A stretch of DNA of 64,000 nt, taken from assembly GCF_026242055.1 (NCBI RefSeq), contig NZ_JAPJDL010000023.1:1-64000 (forward strand). Direction: 5' to 3'. The notes beneath the pieces are model-generated. The model searched no databases and was not told where the DNA came from. It saw only the letters and a program-made list of their open reading frames with translations. Below, one piece after another: positions 6,986 through 14,531 of the stretch (position 1 is the first letter of the stretch; each line of letters starts with the position of its first letter). The DNA comes from Lentzea sp. NEAU-D7. Lineage in GTDB: Bacteria > Actinomycetota > Actinomycetes > Mycobacteriales > Pseudonocardiaceae. Both the position numbers and the translations under genes were made by a program.

Positions 6986-9286
6986 ATGTCCTCGATGTCG
7001 GACACGCCCTTGTTGCTCGACGACGGGACCAGGCGGACGCTCGAACGTGCGCGCGGCGCGGACCACGTCGTGCTGACCGGGCCGGCCGGGTGCGGCAAGA
7101 CCACGCTGCTGCGCACCTTCGGCCAGCCGATCGTCGTCGACGACGGGCACGTGCTCGGTGAGGACGAGGTCGACGGGCTGCTGGAGGAGGTCGACGCCGG
7201 CGGCAGGGTCGTGGTCGCCCACCGGCTGCGGCCGGACAACCGCGCGCTGGCCCGCCTGGTCGGCCGGTTGCCGGGTTCGGTGGTCCGGGTGCGGCTTCGG
7301 CCGTTGTCGCCCGGCCACGTGCGCGCTCTCGCCGCGCACGTCCTCGACGCCGAGGTGAGCGAGGAGTTCGCGGAGCGCCTGCACGACCGGACCGGAGGTA
7401 CACCGCGGTTCGTGCTGGACGAGCTCTCACCGGATCCCCGCGCCACGTTCGCCCGCCACCTGGACGGGCTGTCCGTCGCCGCGAGCGACCTGCTGCTGGT
7501 CCGCGCTCTCGGCGCGCCCTTCGACACCGACCTGCTCGCGGCGGTGCTCGCACTGACCCCGGACGTGGTGTCGGAGTCCGTCGAGGCCCTGCGATCGGCC
7601 GGTCTGCTCAGGATCGACGGAGCCGCCCTCCCCGTCGCCGCGGACGCGGTCGAGGCGCTCGCCCCGGCGGAACAGCGGGCGGACCTGCTGCGCGAGCTCG
7701 CTCTCGCCCAGGCCGGCCGCGCCCAGCCGGTGGCCGGCTACGCGACGTCGCTGCTGGAGCTGGGCGTGGTGGACCCCGGACTCGCGGACGTGTTCGCCGC
7801 CGCCGGTCACGAGGTGATCGACGACGACCCAGCACTGGCGGCACGGCTGTTCACCGCCGCCGGTTCCGGTTCCTCCGCGCTCCTGGCGCGGGCCAGGGCT
7901 CTCAGCGGCGACCTCGACGGCGCGGTGGACGTCGTGGACCTGGAACACGCCGACGCCGACGCGTTGCTGGTCGCCGCGACCGTGCTGACGCTGCGCGGAC
8001 AGGTCGGCCGCGGCGGTGAGCTGCTCCAGCGCTCGGACAACGGCCTCGGACTCGGCTTCGCGGTGAGCGGCCTGCTCGGTGCCGGACGGCTGGAGGAGGC
8101 GCGCGCCGTCCAGGCCGGCGCGCGGTCGCGGCCCGCCAGAACTCTCACCGACACGCTCGGGCACCGGCTGGCCGACGTGGTCCTCCAGACCGTCACCGGA
8201 CCGCCGATGGCCGCTGTGGCCACCGCGGTGGCCACAGCGGGGGTGAACCAGGCCGGCGCCCGCGCCTCGGTGCAACCGGACAGCCCCACCGCGCTCGCCG
8301 CGCTGATCTGCGTCCACGCGGGCGAGCTGACCCCGGCGAGGTCGTTGCTCGTCAAAGCCGTGCAGGGCGACGACGGCAGGGGGCTGCACGCGGACCGGCA
8401 CCAGCTGCTGCTCGCCTGCGTGGAGCTTCTCGGCGGTGATGCCGAGGCGGCACGACGACTCCTGCGTCCCGACCTGGCCAGAGAGCCGCGGGAGGCCTTG
8501 CTCGCCGCGGCGCTGGAACTCGGCATCACCCGCCGCACCGGCGACCTCCGCACCCTGCGGTCCGCGTGGGAGCCGGCCCAGCAGGCCCTCGTCGTGCACC
8601 CCGTCGACCTCTACACGCTGATCCCGTTGACCGAGATCGCCGTCGCCGCGGCCAGGATCGGGCAGTTCCACCGCGTGGAGACGCACCTGGACGAGGCGTG
8701 GACGCTGCTCGGCGACCTGGGCGACCCTCCACTGTGGTCGGTGCTGCCCCGGTGGAACGCCTTCCACGCAGCGCTTCTGCTGGGTGACCACGCGACGGCC
8801 AAGCACCATCTCGCGGCGCTGGACGACGCGGCGGACGCGTTGCCGTTCGCCCGCGCGCTCGCGGCCGCCGCCCACTGCTGGGTCCAGGCGGGCCACGGCG
8901 GCGTCGACCACGCGCGCGTCGAGGCGGCCGCGCGGGAACTGCACGCCCACGGCATGCGCGCGGACGCGGCCAGGCTCGCGGGGCACGCGGCCATGCACAC
9001 CACCGAGCGCAAGGCCATGACCCAGCTGCTCGACATCGCCCGGCAGTTCCACGGCACGAACGGCGGGCGTGGCGACGGTGGTGCCGACGTCCTGAGCGAC
9101 CGCGAGCAGGAGGTCGCCGCGCTGGTGCGCGACGGCCTCACCTACCGGGAGGTCGGTGACGCGCTGTTCATCTCCGCCAAGACGGTCGAGCACCACGTCA
9201 CCCGCATCCGCAACAAGCTCGGAGCGAAGAACCGCCGGGAGCTCGAACGCGCCCTGGAGGACATCGACCTGTCACCGGCGAGGTAG
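6986..9286 (+). CDS. LuxR-family ATPase regulator (LAL/IniR-like)
   Basis: A 766-residue regulator from the chosen start. A Walker A motif GPAGCGKTTL lies near residue 33, followed by the short AAA-type domain, a long helical TPR-like region, and a C-terminal LuxR helix-turn-helix (LSDREQEVAALVRDGLTYRE, then SAKTVEHHVTRIRNKLGAK). Size and order match large ATP-binding LuxR regulators, and the divergent IniB-like neighbour suggests an IniR-like activator responding to cell-wall stress. AGGAGGT lies ten bases before the ATG at 6986; a GTG at 6914 is in frame but has a poor ribosome site. It ends 14 bases from the convergent peroxiredoxin gene. Confidence 0.85.
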   Translation: MSSMSDTPLLLDDGTRRTLERARGADHVVLTGPAGCGKTTLLRTFGQPIVVDDGHVLGEDEVDGLLEEVDAGGRVVVAHRLRPDNRALARLVGRLPGSVVRVRLRPLSPGHVRALAAHVLDAEVSEEFAERLHDRTGGTPRFVLDELSPDPRATFARHLDGLSVAASDLLLVRALGAPFDTDLLAAVLALTPDVVSESVEALRSAGLLRIDGAALPVAADAVEALAPAEQRADLLRELALAQAGRAQPVAGYATSLLELGVVDPGLADVFAAAGHEVIDDDPALAARLFTAAGSGSSALLARARALSGDLDGAVDVVDLEHADADALLVAATVLTLRGQVGRGGELLQRSDNGLGLGFAVSGLLGAGRLEEARAVQAGARSRPARTLTDTLGHRLADVVLQTVTGPPMAAVATAVATAGVNQAGARASVQPDSPTALAALICVHAGELTPARSLLVKAVQGDDGRGLHADRHQLLLACVELLGGDAEAARRLLRPDLAREPREALLAAALELGITRRTGDLRTLRSAWEPAQQALVVHPVDLYTLIPLTEIAVAAARIGQFHRVETHLDEAWTLLGDLGDPPLWSVLPRWNAFHAALLLGDHATAKHHLAALDDAADALPFARALAAAAHCWVQAGHGGVDHARVEAAARELHAHGMRADAARLAGHAAMHTTERKAMTQLLDIARQFHGTNGGRGDGGADVLSDREQEVAALVRDGLTYREVGDALFISAKTVEHHVTRIRNKLGAKNRRELERALEDIDLSPAR

Positions 9287-9300
9287 TCGCTCCAGCGGGG

Positions 9301-9765
9301 TCATCCGGCCCGGGAGGCCTGCTCCCGGAGCACCGCCAGGGCCTGGTCGGCGTGCACGTCGAACTTCAGCTCGCTCTTGACCACCTCGAGGATCCGGCGG
9401 TCGGTGTCGATGACGAAGGTGCGCCTCCTGGCGTGCAGCGGCAGGAAGCGCCGCCAGGCACCGAACTGCTTCGCCACCGCACCGTCCACGTCGGACAGCA
9501 GGGGGTAGTCGAAGCCGTGGGCGCGCGAGAACTCGCTCTGCTTGCTCACCGCGTCCGGGCTGATCCCGATCCGGTGCGCCCCGAACTGGCGGAACTCCCC
9601 GGCGAGGTCGCGGAAGTGACAGCTCTCCTGCGTGCAGCCGCCGGACAGCGCCGCCGGGTAGAAGAACAGCACGACCGGGCCGGTGGCCAGGAACTCCGAC
9701 AGCGTGCGGGGTTCACCCGTGTCGTCGGGCAGGGTGAAGTCGGGGGCGATGTCTCCTCGTTGCAT
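9301..9765 (-). CDS. Peroxiredoxin (BCP/AhpC-TSA type)
   Basis: A 154-residue thioredoxin-fold peroxidase that reduces peroxides with a cysteine. MQRGDIAPDFTLPDDTGEPR opens the domain. The active-site loop is FFYPAALSGGCTQESCHFRD, holding the peroxidatic Cys in GGCT and a second Cys five residues later, the usual BCP/PrxQ resolving position. A later motif, DVDGAVAKQFGAW, is also typical. ALSGG in place of the common DxTPG before the Cys is a known variant. The start at 9765 gives the standard length. It is a single gene, divergent from a methyltransferase. Confidence 0.88.
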   Translation of the reverse strand: MQRGDIAPDFTLPDDTGEPRTLSEFLATGPVVLFFYPAALSGGCTQESCHFRDLAGEFRQFGAHRIGISPDAVSKQSEFSRAHGFDYPLLSDVDGAVAKQFGAWRRFLPLHARRRTFVIDTDRRILEVVKSELKFDVHADQALAVLREQASRAG

Positions 9766-9907
9766 GGTGGTTGTTCGGAGTGCCGGGTGCCGCGGATTGG
9801 TGCCGAACCGGCCCGGCGCGGGCTTGACGTGGTTGTAGACTCCCCGCCAGGTGTGCCGGGAAGCCTGGTCGGCGTGTGCTGGACGACGCCGAGACCAGGG
9901 AGTCCTC

Positions 9908-10762
9908 GTGAACACCGCTGTCACCGGAACGGCCGTGGGGCCGATGGTCATCGCCGCCGTGGACCAGTTCGACGCACATCCGCTCGTCCGGGACGACCTC
10001 GCCGCCCGGATCCTGCCCGTGTCCGGCCGGCTGGCCGTGGCCGCCGCGCGGTGGCGCCCGGTGCGCAACGCGCTGTTCGCCGCGACGGAGAAGAAGATCC
10101 CCGGCCTGTGGGCGAGCATGTTGTGCCGCAAGCGCTACATCGACGATCGTCTGGACGCCACCGAGGCGCGTACCGCTGTCGTGCTCGGGGCCGGGTTCGA
10201 CACCCGCGGTTGCGGGAACTGGGACGGCAGGGTGTTCGAGGTCGACCTGCCGGCCAACGTCGAGGCGAAGCACGACCGGCTGCGCGCGCTGTTCGGCTCG
10301 GTACCCGAGCGACTGACCCTGGTACCGGTGGACTTCGAGAGGCAGAGCCTCGCGGACTCCCTGGCGGAGAAGGGGTACGAGGGTGACGGCCCGGTGTTCT
10401 TCGTCTGGGAGGCGGTCACCCAGTACCTGACCGAGGACGCCGTCCGAGCGACCTTCGACTTCCTGGCGCAGGCACCTGCTGGCAGCGAGCTGGTGTTCAC
10501 CTTCCTGCGCAAGGACTTCCTCGACGGTGAGGCCCTGTTCGGCGCGGAGGCGGCCCACCGCGAGTTCGTGACGAAGCGGCGCATGTGGAAGTTCGGCCTG
10601 GTGCCGGACGACGTGGCGCCGTTCGTCGCGGCCTACGGATGGGCGCAGACCGAACAGCTGGGGCCGCGCGAGTTCACCGCGCGCTACCTCGAGCCTGCTG
10701 CCCGGCGGCTGCCGGTGTCGGAGATCGAGCGGACCGCGCACTGCGTCAAGCTGTCGTCGTGA
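9908..10762 (+). CDS. PPM1/LCMT-type SAM-dependent methyltransferase
   Basis: A 284-residue class I methyltransferase of the leucine-carboxyl-methyltransferase-like family abundant in actinobacteria. The SAM-binding stretch is VVLGAGFDTRGCGNWDGRVF followed by the acidic EVDLPANVEAKHDR; a later motif is FFVWEAVTQYLTEDAVRATF. Family members mostly methylate small molecules whose identity is unknown. The start is a GTG at 9908 preceded by AGGGAG at five bases; the upstream in-frame sequence lacks homology. It is convergent with the DUF6653 gene. Nothing nearby points to a substrate. Confidence 0.85.
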   Translation: MNTAVTGTAVGPMVIAAVDQFDAHPLVRDDLAARILPVSGRLAVAAARWRPVRNALFAATEKKIPGLWASMLCRKRYIDDRLDATEARTAVVLGAGFDTRGCGNWDGRVFEVDLPANVEAKHDRLRALFGSVPERLTLVPVDFERQSLADSLAEKGYEGDGPVFFVWEAVTQYLTEDAVRATFDFLAQAPAGSELVFTFLRKDFLDGEALFGAEAAHREFVTKRRMWKFGLVPDDVAPFVAAYGWAQTEQLGPREFTARYLEPAARRLPVSEIERTAHCVKLSS

Positions 10763-10790
10763 CGACCCCGGTGCGGTGGCGCGACGCCGA

Positions 10791-11273
10791 TCAGGACCGC
10801 TGAGCCCGGTGGCGTTCCCACAGCCAGCCGAAGCGGTCGATCCGCCACAGCTGCGCCATCACGACCAGGCAGGTGCCGAAGACCGTCGGCCACACCTCCA
10901 GGGCGATCAGGCCCCAGAGGATCATGCCGAACCCGATGACGCCGACCGAGACCAGCAGGCGCAGCACCGCGCGGTGGTCCGGCGGTACGAGGTCGCGGTT
11001 CTCGAGCCACGCGCGTTCGCCGTAGATGCCCCGGGCCGTCCAGCCGCGGGGTTCGCGCACGGGCGGGAACGCACGCGGGTTGACGAACAGCCAGACGACC
11101 ACGGCGCCGACGGGCAGGAGACTCCACCAGCCGATCCACGTGCGGCTCCAGACAGCGAGGAGCATCAGCGGTATCGCGGCGAACCGCGTCCAGACGCTCC
11201 ACGGGTTGGCGTGCCGCTGCCACGCCTCGTCCGTCATGCGGAAGGTCTTCGCGACCCGGTCAGCCAAGTCCAC
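10791..11273 (-). CDS. DUF6653 membrane protein
   Basis: A 160-residue protein with the DUF6653 signature DEAWQRHANPWSVWTRFAA, followed by four hydrophobic helices (IPLMLLAVWSRTWIGWW, LLPVGAVVVWLFV, VSVGVIGFGMILWGLIAL, TVFGTCLVVMAQLW). The GTG at 11273 has GGAGGAGG six bases upstream and overlaps the end of the glycosyltransferase gene by 14 bases, so it is the last gene of the tetR-glycosyltransferase operon. An ATG at 11237 is an alternative. Function unknown. Confidence 0.8.
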   Translation of the reverse strand: MDLADRVAKTFRMTDEAWQRHANPWSVWTRFAAIPLMLLAVWSRTWIGWWSLLPVGAVVVWLFVNPRAFPPVREPRGWTARGIYGERAWLENRDLVPPDHRAVLRLLVSVGVIGFGMILWGLIALEVWPTVFGTCLVVMAQLWRIDRFGWLWERHRAQRS

Positions 11274-12510
11274 TGTGGACCTCCTCCAGCGCGCGGACCG
11301 CTGCGCTGACACCGTTCTCGGCGCGTGTGCGCTCGCCGAGTTCGGCGGCGCGTTCCCGGAGCGCGGGATCGGTCACGGCTCGTGTGATCGCTTCGCTGAG
11401 CGAGGCGACGGTGATCTTCTTGTGGGGAAGTGGTGGTGGGGCGACGCCGACGGCGTGCATCCGCCGCGCCCAGTGGGGTTGGTCGGCGACGAACGGGCAG
11501 ACGACCTGCGGCACACCTGCCGCTAGAGCCGCGGCGGTCGTTCCTCCTCCGCCGTGGTGCACCACCGCACTGACCTTGCCGAACAGCCAGTCGTGCGGTG
11601 CCTGGTCGATGACGAGCAGGTCGTCCGAGGAGCGTGCGGCGAGCCCACCCCATCCGGTCGCGATGACGGCGCGCACCCCGGAGGCCCTGACGGCTTCGGC
11701 GACGATGTCACCGGTGCGCTGGGCGTCTCGTCCCGCCATGCTGCCGAAACCCAGGTAGACCGGAGGTGGACCGGCCTCCAGGAACTCCCGCAGCGCCGTG
11801 CCCGGTGACCATCCCGGGTCACGCGGCAGGAACCAGAAACCGGTGGTGCGCACGGAGTGCGGCCAGCCGGGGTCGACCGGCGCGACGGCGGAGCTGAACG
11901 CCTGCAACACCCTGGCGTGGTCGGGGCCGCGACCGGGGGCCAGCCCGAGGTCGTCGGCACGCCAGGTGTTGACGACACCGTTGTAGGCGCGCAAGGTCGC
12001 CGACACCGTGAGATAGGTGGCCCGGTTGAGGAACCGGGGCACCTTCGGCAGCGGCACCATGGGGCACGGGAACTGCGACGTCGGGACCCAGCCGGGTTGC
12101 AGCGTGGCCAGAACGGCCGGTACGCGCAGCACTTCCGCCGCGTGCTGCGCGGGCAGGCTCGGCGAGTGCACCAAGAGGTCGGCGCCCGAGGAGCGTGCGA
12201 CGGCACCGACGTCGCGCAGCACGTCCGCCATCAGCGGCTTGATGCGCCGGATCGTCGAGATGGCGGTGAGCTTGCCGCGCACACCCCGGTATCCGTTCTC
12301 GACCGCCGTCACCACGACCGGGTCCTGGAGCAGCCTGTTCGGTCCCTCGTCGAGCGGCGCGAACTCCACGTCGTGCGAGGCGGCGCTGTCGGCAAAGGAC
12401 TCGGGGGCGGCGAGCAGCGCACTGTGGCCTGCCTGCCGGAGAGCCACCGCGAGCGCCAAGAACGGTTGCACATCACCACGTGTGCCATGGGTGACCAGCA
12501 GGGCTTTCAC
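11260..12510 (-). CDS. GT1-family glycosyltransferase (sterol/macrolide type)
   Basis: A 416-residue GT-B glycosyltransferase using a nucleotide sugar. It has the N-terminal acceptor-domain signature THGTRGDVQPFLALAVALRQ, which is seen in the UGT80/vancomycin-type group, and the C-terminal donor signature HHGGGGTTAAALAAGVPQVV with PFVADQPHWARR. Without membrane segments it is cytoplasmic or peripheral. The GTG start overlaps the TGA of tetR (GTGA), so translation is coupled. It may modify a lipid, a sterol-like molecule or a xenobiotic; regulation by the adjacent TetR suggests induction by that compound. Confidence 0.87.
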   Translation of the reverse strand: MKALLVTHGTRGDVQPFLALAVALRQAGHSALLAAPESFADSAASHDVEFAPLDEGPNRLLQDPVVVTAVENGYRGVRGKLTAISTIRRIKPLMADVLRDVGAVARSSGADLLVHSPSLPAQHAAEVLRVPAVLATLQPGWVPTSQFPCPMVPLPKVPRFLNRATYLTVSATLRAYNGVVNTWRADDLGLAPGRGPDHARVLQAFSSAVAPVDPGWPHSVRTTGFWFLPRDPGWSPGTALREFLEAGPPPVYLGFGSMAGRDAQRTGDIVAEAVRASGVRAVIATGWGGLAARSSDDLLVIDQAPHDWLFGKVSAVVHHGGGGTTAAALAAGVPQVVCPFVADQPHWARRMHAVGVAPPPLPHKKITVASLSEAITRAVTDPALRERAAELGERTRAENGVSAAVRALEEVHSGLG

Positions 12511-13115
12511 CGGCTGGTCCTCTCGTCGACCGCGGTGAACGCGGTGAGCCAGCGGTCGTCGGCGAACAGGCCGTGGGTCAGCATCTCCAGGCCCGCGCGG
12601 GCGCCGCGCACCGCGGTCGCGGTCTCGGCCGGATCGCCTCCCAGCAACCGGCCGACGTGGTCACCGAGCACCAGCGGCGCCAGCAGCCACGAGACGTAGG
12701 TGACCGCCCGCGCCCGTGCGTCGGCCGACGTGCGGACCCAGCCCTCGGTCTCGCCCGCCGCGAGCCAGGCCTCCGTCCGGTCGACGATCTCGGCGAACAG
12801 CGCGCCGGCCGCGGGGGTGTCGTCGAGCAAGGCCCTCGCCAGATAACGCCGGACCGGCGTCGCCGCCTGCAACACCTCGCCCAAGGCCTCGGTGGCGGCT
12901 TCGCCGCCGTCGCGGATCGCGTCGAGGACGTAGTCGTCACAGGCTTGCCGGAGTCCCTCCTTGGACCCGAAGTGGTGCACCACCAACGCGGGCGACACCC
13001 CGGCGTCCGCCGCCACCGCGCGGACCGAGGTGCCCGCGATGCCGTCGGCACCGAACCGGGCGAGTGCCGCTTCGCGGATGCGGGCTCGTGCCGTCAGATC
13101 AGACGCTGAACGCAT
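12507..13115 (-). CDS. TetR-family repressor
   Basis: A 202-residue TetR protein. Residues about 10-55 form the DNA-binding domain (AALARFGADGIAGTSVRAVA, then AGVSPALVVHHFGSKEGLR with the conserved YHHF-like turn). The C-terminal half is the ligand-binding helical bundle. The ATG at 13115 is the only start that keeps the helix-turn-helix near the N-terminus. It heads the tetR-glycosyltransferase-DUF6653 operon with GTGA overlap, and a 14-base palindrome immediately upstream suggests autoregulation. Confidence 0.92.
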   Translation of the reverse strand: MRSASDLTARARIREAALARFGADGIAGTSVRAVAADAGVSPALVVHHFGSKEGLRQACDDYVLDAIRDGGEAATEALGEVLQAATPVRRYLARALLDDTPAAGALFAEIVDRTEAWLAAGETEGWVRTSADARARAVTYVSWLLAPLVLGDHVGRLLGGDPAETATAVRGARAGLEMLTHGLFADDRWLTAFTAVDERTSR

Positions 13116-13126
13116 GTTCTGATTAT

Positions 13127-13140
13127 TGAACAAGTGTTCA
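13127..13140. promoter_or_regulatory. Putative TetR operator
   Basis: TGAACAAGTGTTCA: six-base arms TGAACA / TGTTCA around a two-base centre, 12 bases upstream of the tetR start. The position would block the operon promoter, the usual TetR design. Confidence 0.65.
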
Positions 13141-13150
13141 GTCCGTGTCC

Positions 13151-13185
13151 AGCGGCTCCCGTGCCCCCAGGACACGGGAGCCGCT
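13151..13185 (-). terminator. Terminator of the secreted protein gene
   Basis: A 13-base perfect stem (AGCGGCTCCCGTG / CACGGGAGCCGCT) with a nine-base loop, beginning five bases past the stop of the minus-strand secreted protein. It also insulates the tetR promoter from read-through. Confidence 0.8.
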
Positions 13186-13189
13186 TCGG

Positions 13190-14461
13190 TCAACGAGGGG
13201 CGATCCCGGCGAGCGGGACGGCGAACACGATCCGCTTGTCGATCAGCGTGCCCGCGGCGTTGAAGGCGTGCTCGGTCGCCGTCCACAGCAGACCGCTGCC
13301 GTGTTCGAAGTAGAGGTCCTCGCCGCCGACCGCCCAGCTGTAGGTGTTCATGTCCGCGGATCCGGCGAACAGGAAGCTGTGCTTGTCCGCCGAGCTGCGG
13401 CCCAGGTAGTACTCGCCCTGCCACGTCTGGACGCCCTGGACGTTGCTCTTCGGCGCGGTCACGGCCCTGCTCGGCACGGCCTTGCCGGAGGTCAGCGCGA
13501 GTTTGCGGGTGGACGCGTCGACGTCGTAGTGCACGACGCGGCCGCCGTCGATGGACAGGTCGGTGCTGCGGCCGTCCCGGTACTCACCGACGACCAGCGT
13601 GTCCGGCGTGGTGCTGCGGTCCAGCGCCAGCGAGGAGTAGCACAGCGCGCCGGGCTGGGGCACGCACGGGGACGGCGGCGTGACCGCCTGCCGGTACGTC
13701 GCGACCTGCGGCACGACGTAGCGGTAGCCGTAGGCGTAGTGCTTGGTGCCGCTCTTGCCGATCACGTCGTCCTGGTCGGTGGCGACCTCCAGCACGCGCT
13801 CCATGTCGAACACCCGCAGGCCGCGCGAGGTGTCGGCGACGTACAGGTAGCGCCCCAGCCACGCGAGACCACCGGCGTGGATCGGCACCGCCTTGAAGTT
13901 CGACGAGCTGGTGGGCTCCACCAGCAGCACGTGCCGGTACTTGCCGCTCACCCGGTCCACCAGGGACAGCCGTGCCCCGTGGTCCGTCGGCGTCCCGGCT
14001 TTCGCGGTGTCGTAGTGCCAGCTCACGGCCATGACCTTGTTCGGTCCCCACTGGCCGTCGTCGTCCGCGTCGGACGATCCGGTCACGCCCTGGGGCACCC
14101 AGTAGGACACCTTGCTGTCGCTGTCGTCCCAGCAGAACCGGTCGCTGCTGTGCAGGATCTGGTTTGCTTGCAACGGGATGTCCGTGCGGTCGTAGAACTC
14201 CGGCTGGGCCTGCTTGCGACTGGTGGAGCAGTCGTTCGTGGACCGGTTGGCCGCCGCCAGGACGTCCGACACCGGCAGGCGCGAACCGAGCGTGGACGCG
14301 AGTCCCGCGGCCTGGGTGTCCAGTGACCAGTCCGGCGTCAGCGAGAACGCGGAACCGTCCCGTTCGGTGATCTGGTTGGGCGCTGCTGCGGCCGGCGTTC
14401 CCGCTGCCAGCAACACCATCGCGACGATGAACCCGAGTCGTTTCACGGCGTCCAGGTTCAT
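13190..14461 (-). CDS. Secreted beta-propeller-like protein of unknown function
   Basis: A 423-residue protein with a clear Sec signal: basic start DAVKRLGF, hydrophobic core IVAMVLLAAGT, and a probable cut after PAAAA. Mature repeats such as GGLAWLGRYLYVADTSRGLR and VHYDVDASTRKLAL, with paired cysteines, suggest a beta-propeller or lectin-like fold resembling uncharacterised secreted actinomycete proteins. I do not recognise an enzyme motif. The start at 14461 is favoured for signal length; a GTG five codons later is possible. It is divergent from the HTH-nSTAND-WD40 gene with an inverted repeat between them, which suggests joint regulation. Confidence 0.7.
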   Translation of the reverse strand: MNLDAVKRLGFIVAMVLLAAGTPAAAAPNQITERDGSAFSLTPDWSLDTQAAGLASTLGSRLPVSDVLAAANRSTNDCSTSRKQAQPEFYDRTDIPLQANQILHSSDRFCWDDSDSKVSYWVPQGVTGSSDADDDGQWGPNKVMAVSWHYDTAKAGTPTDHGARLSLVDRVSGKYRHVLLVEPTSSSNFKAVPIHAGGLAWLGRYLYVADTSRGLRVFDMERVLEVATDQDDVIGKSGTKHYAYGYRYVVPQVATYRQAVTPPSPCVPQPGALCYSSLALDRSTTPDTLVVGEYRDGRSTDLSIDGGRVVHYDVDASTRKLALTSGKAVPSRAVTAPKSNVQGVQTWQGEYYLGRSSADKHSFLFAGSADMNTYSWAVGGEDLYFEHGSGLLWTATEHAFNAAGTLIDKRIVFAVPLAGIAPR

Positions 14462-14471
14462 GCGGCGGGAG

Positions 14472-14502
14472 TTGTCCAGCAACGGTTGATCAGCCTGGAC
14501 AA
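14472..14502. promoter_or_regulatory. Inverted repeat in the divergent promoter
   Basis: TTGTCCAG, a 15-base spacer, then CTGGACAA: a perfect eight-base inverted repeat filling most of the 70-base gap between the secreted-protein and HTH-nSTAND-WD40 starts. The HTH domain of the latter is a natural candidate ligand. Confidence 0.5.
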
Positions 14503-14531
14503 TCATTCGTAGTCGAACAGAGGAGGTGCGG

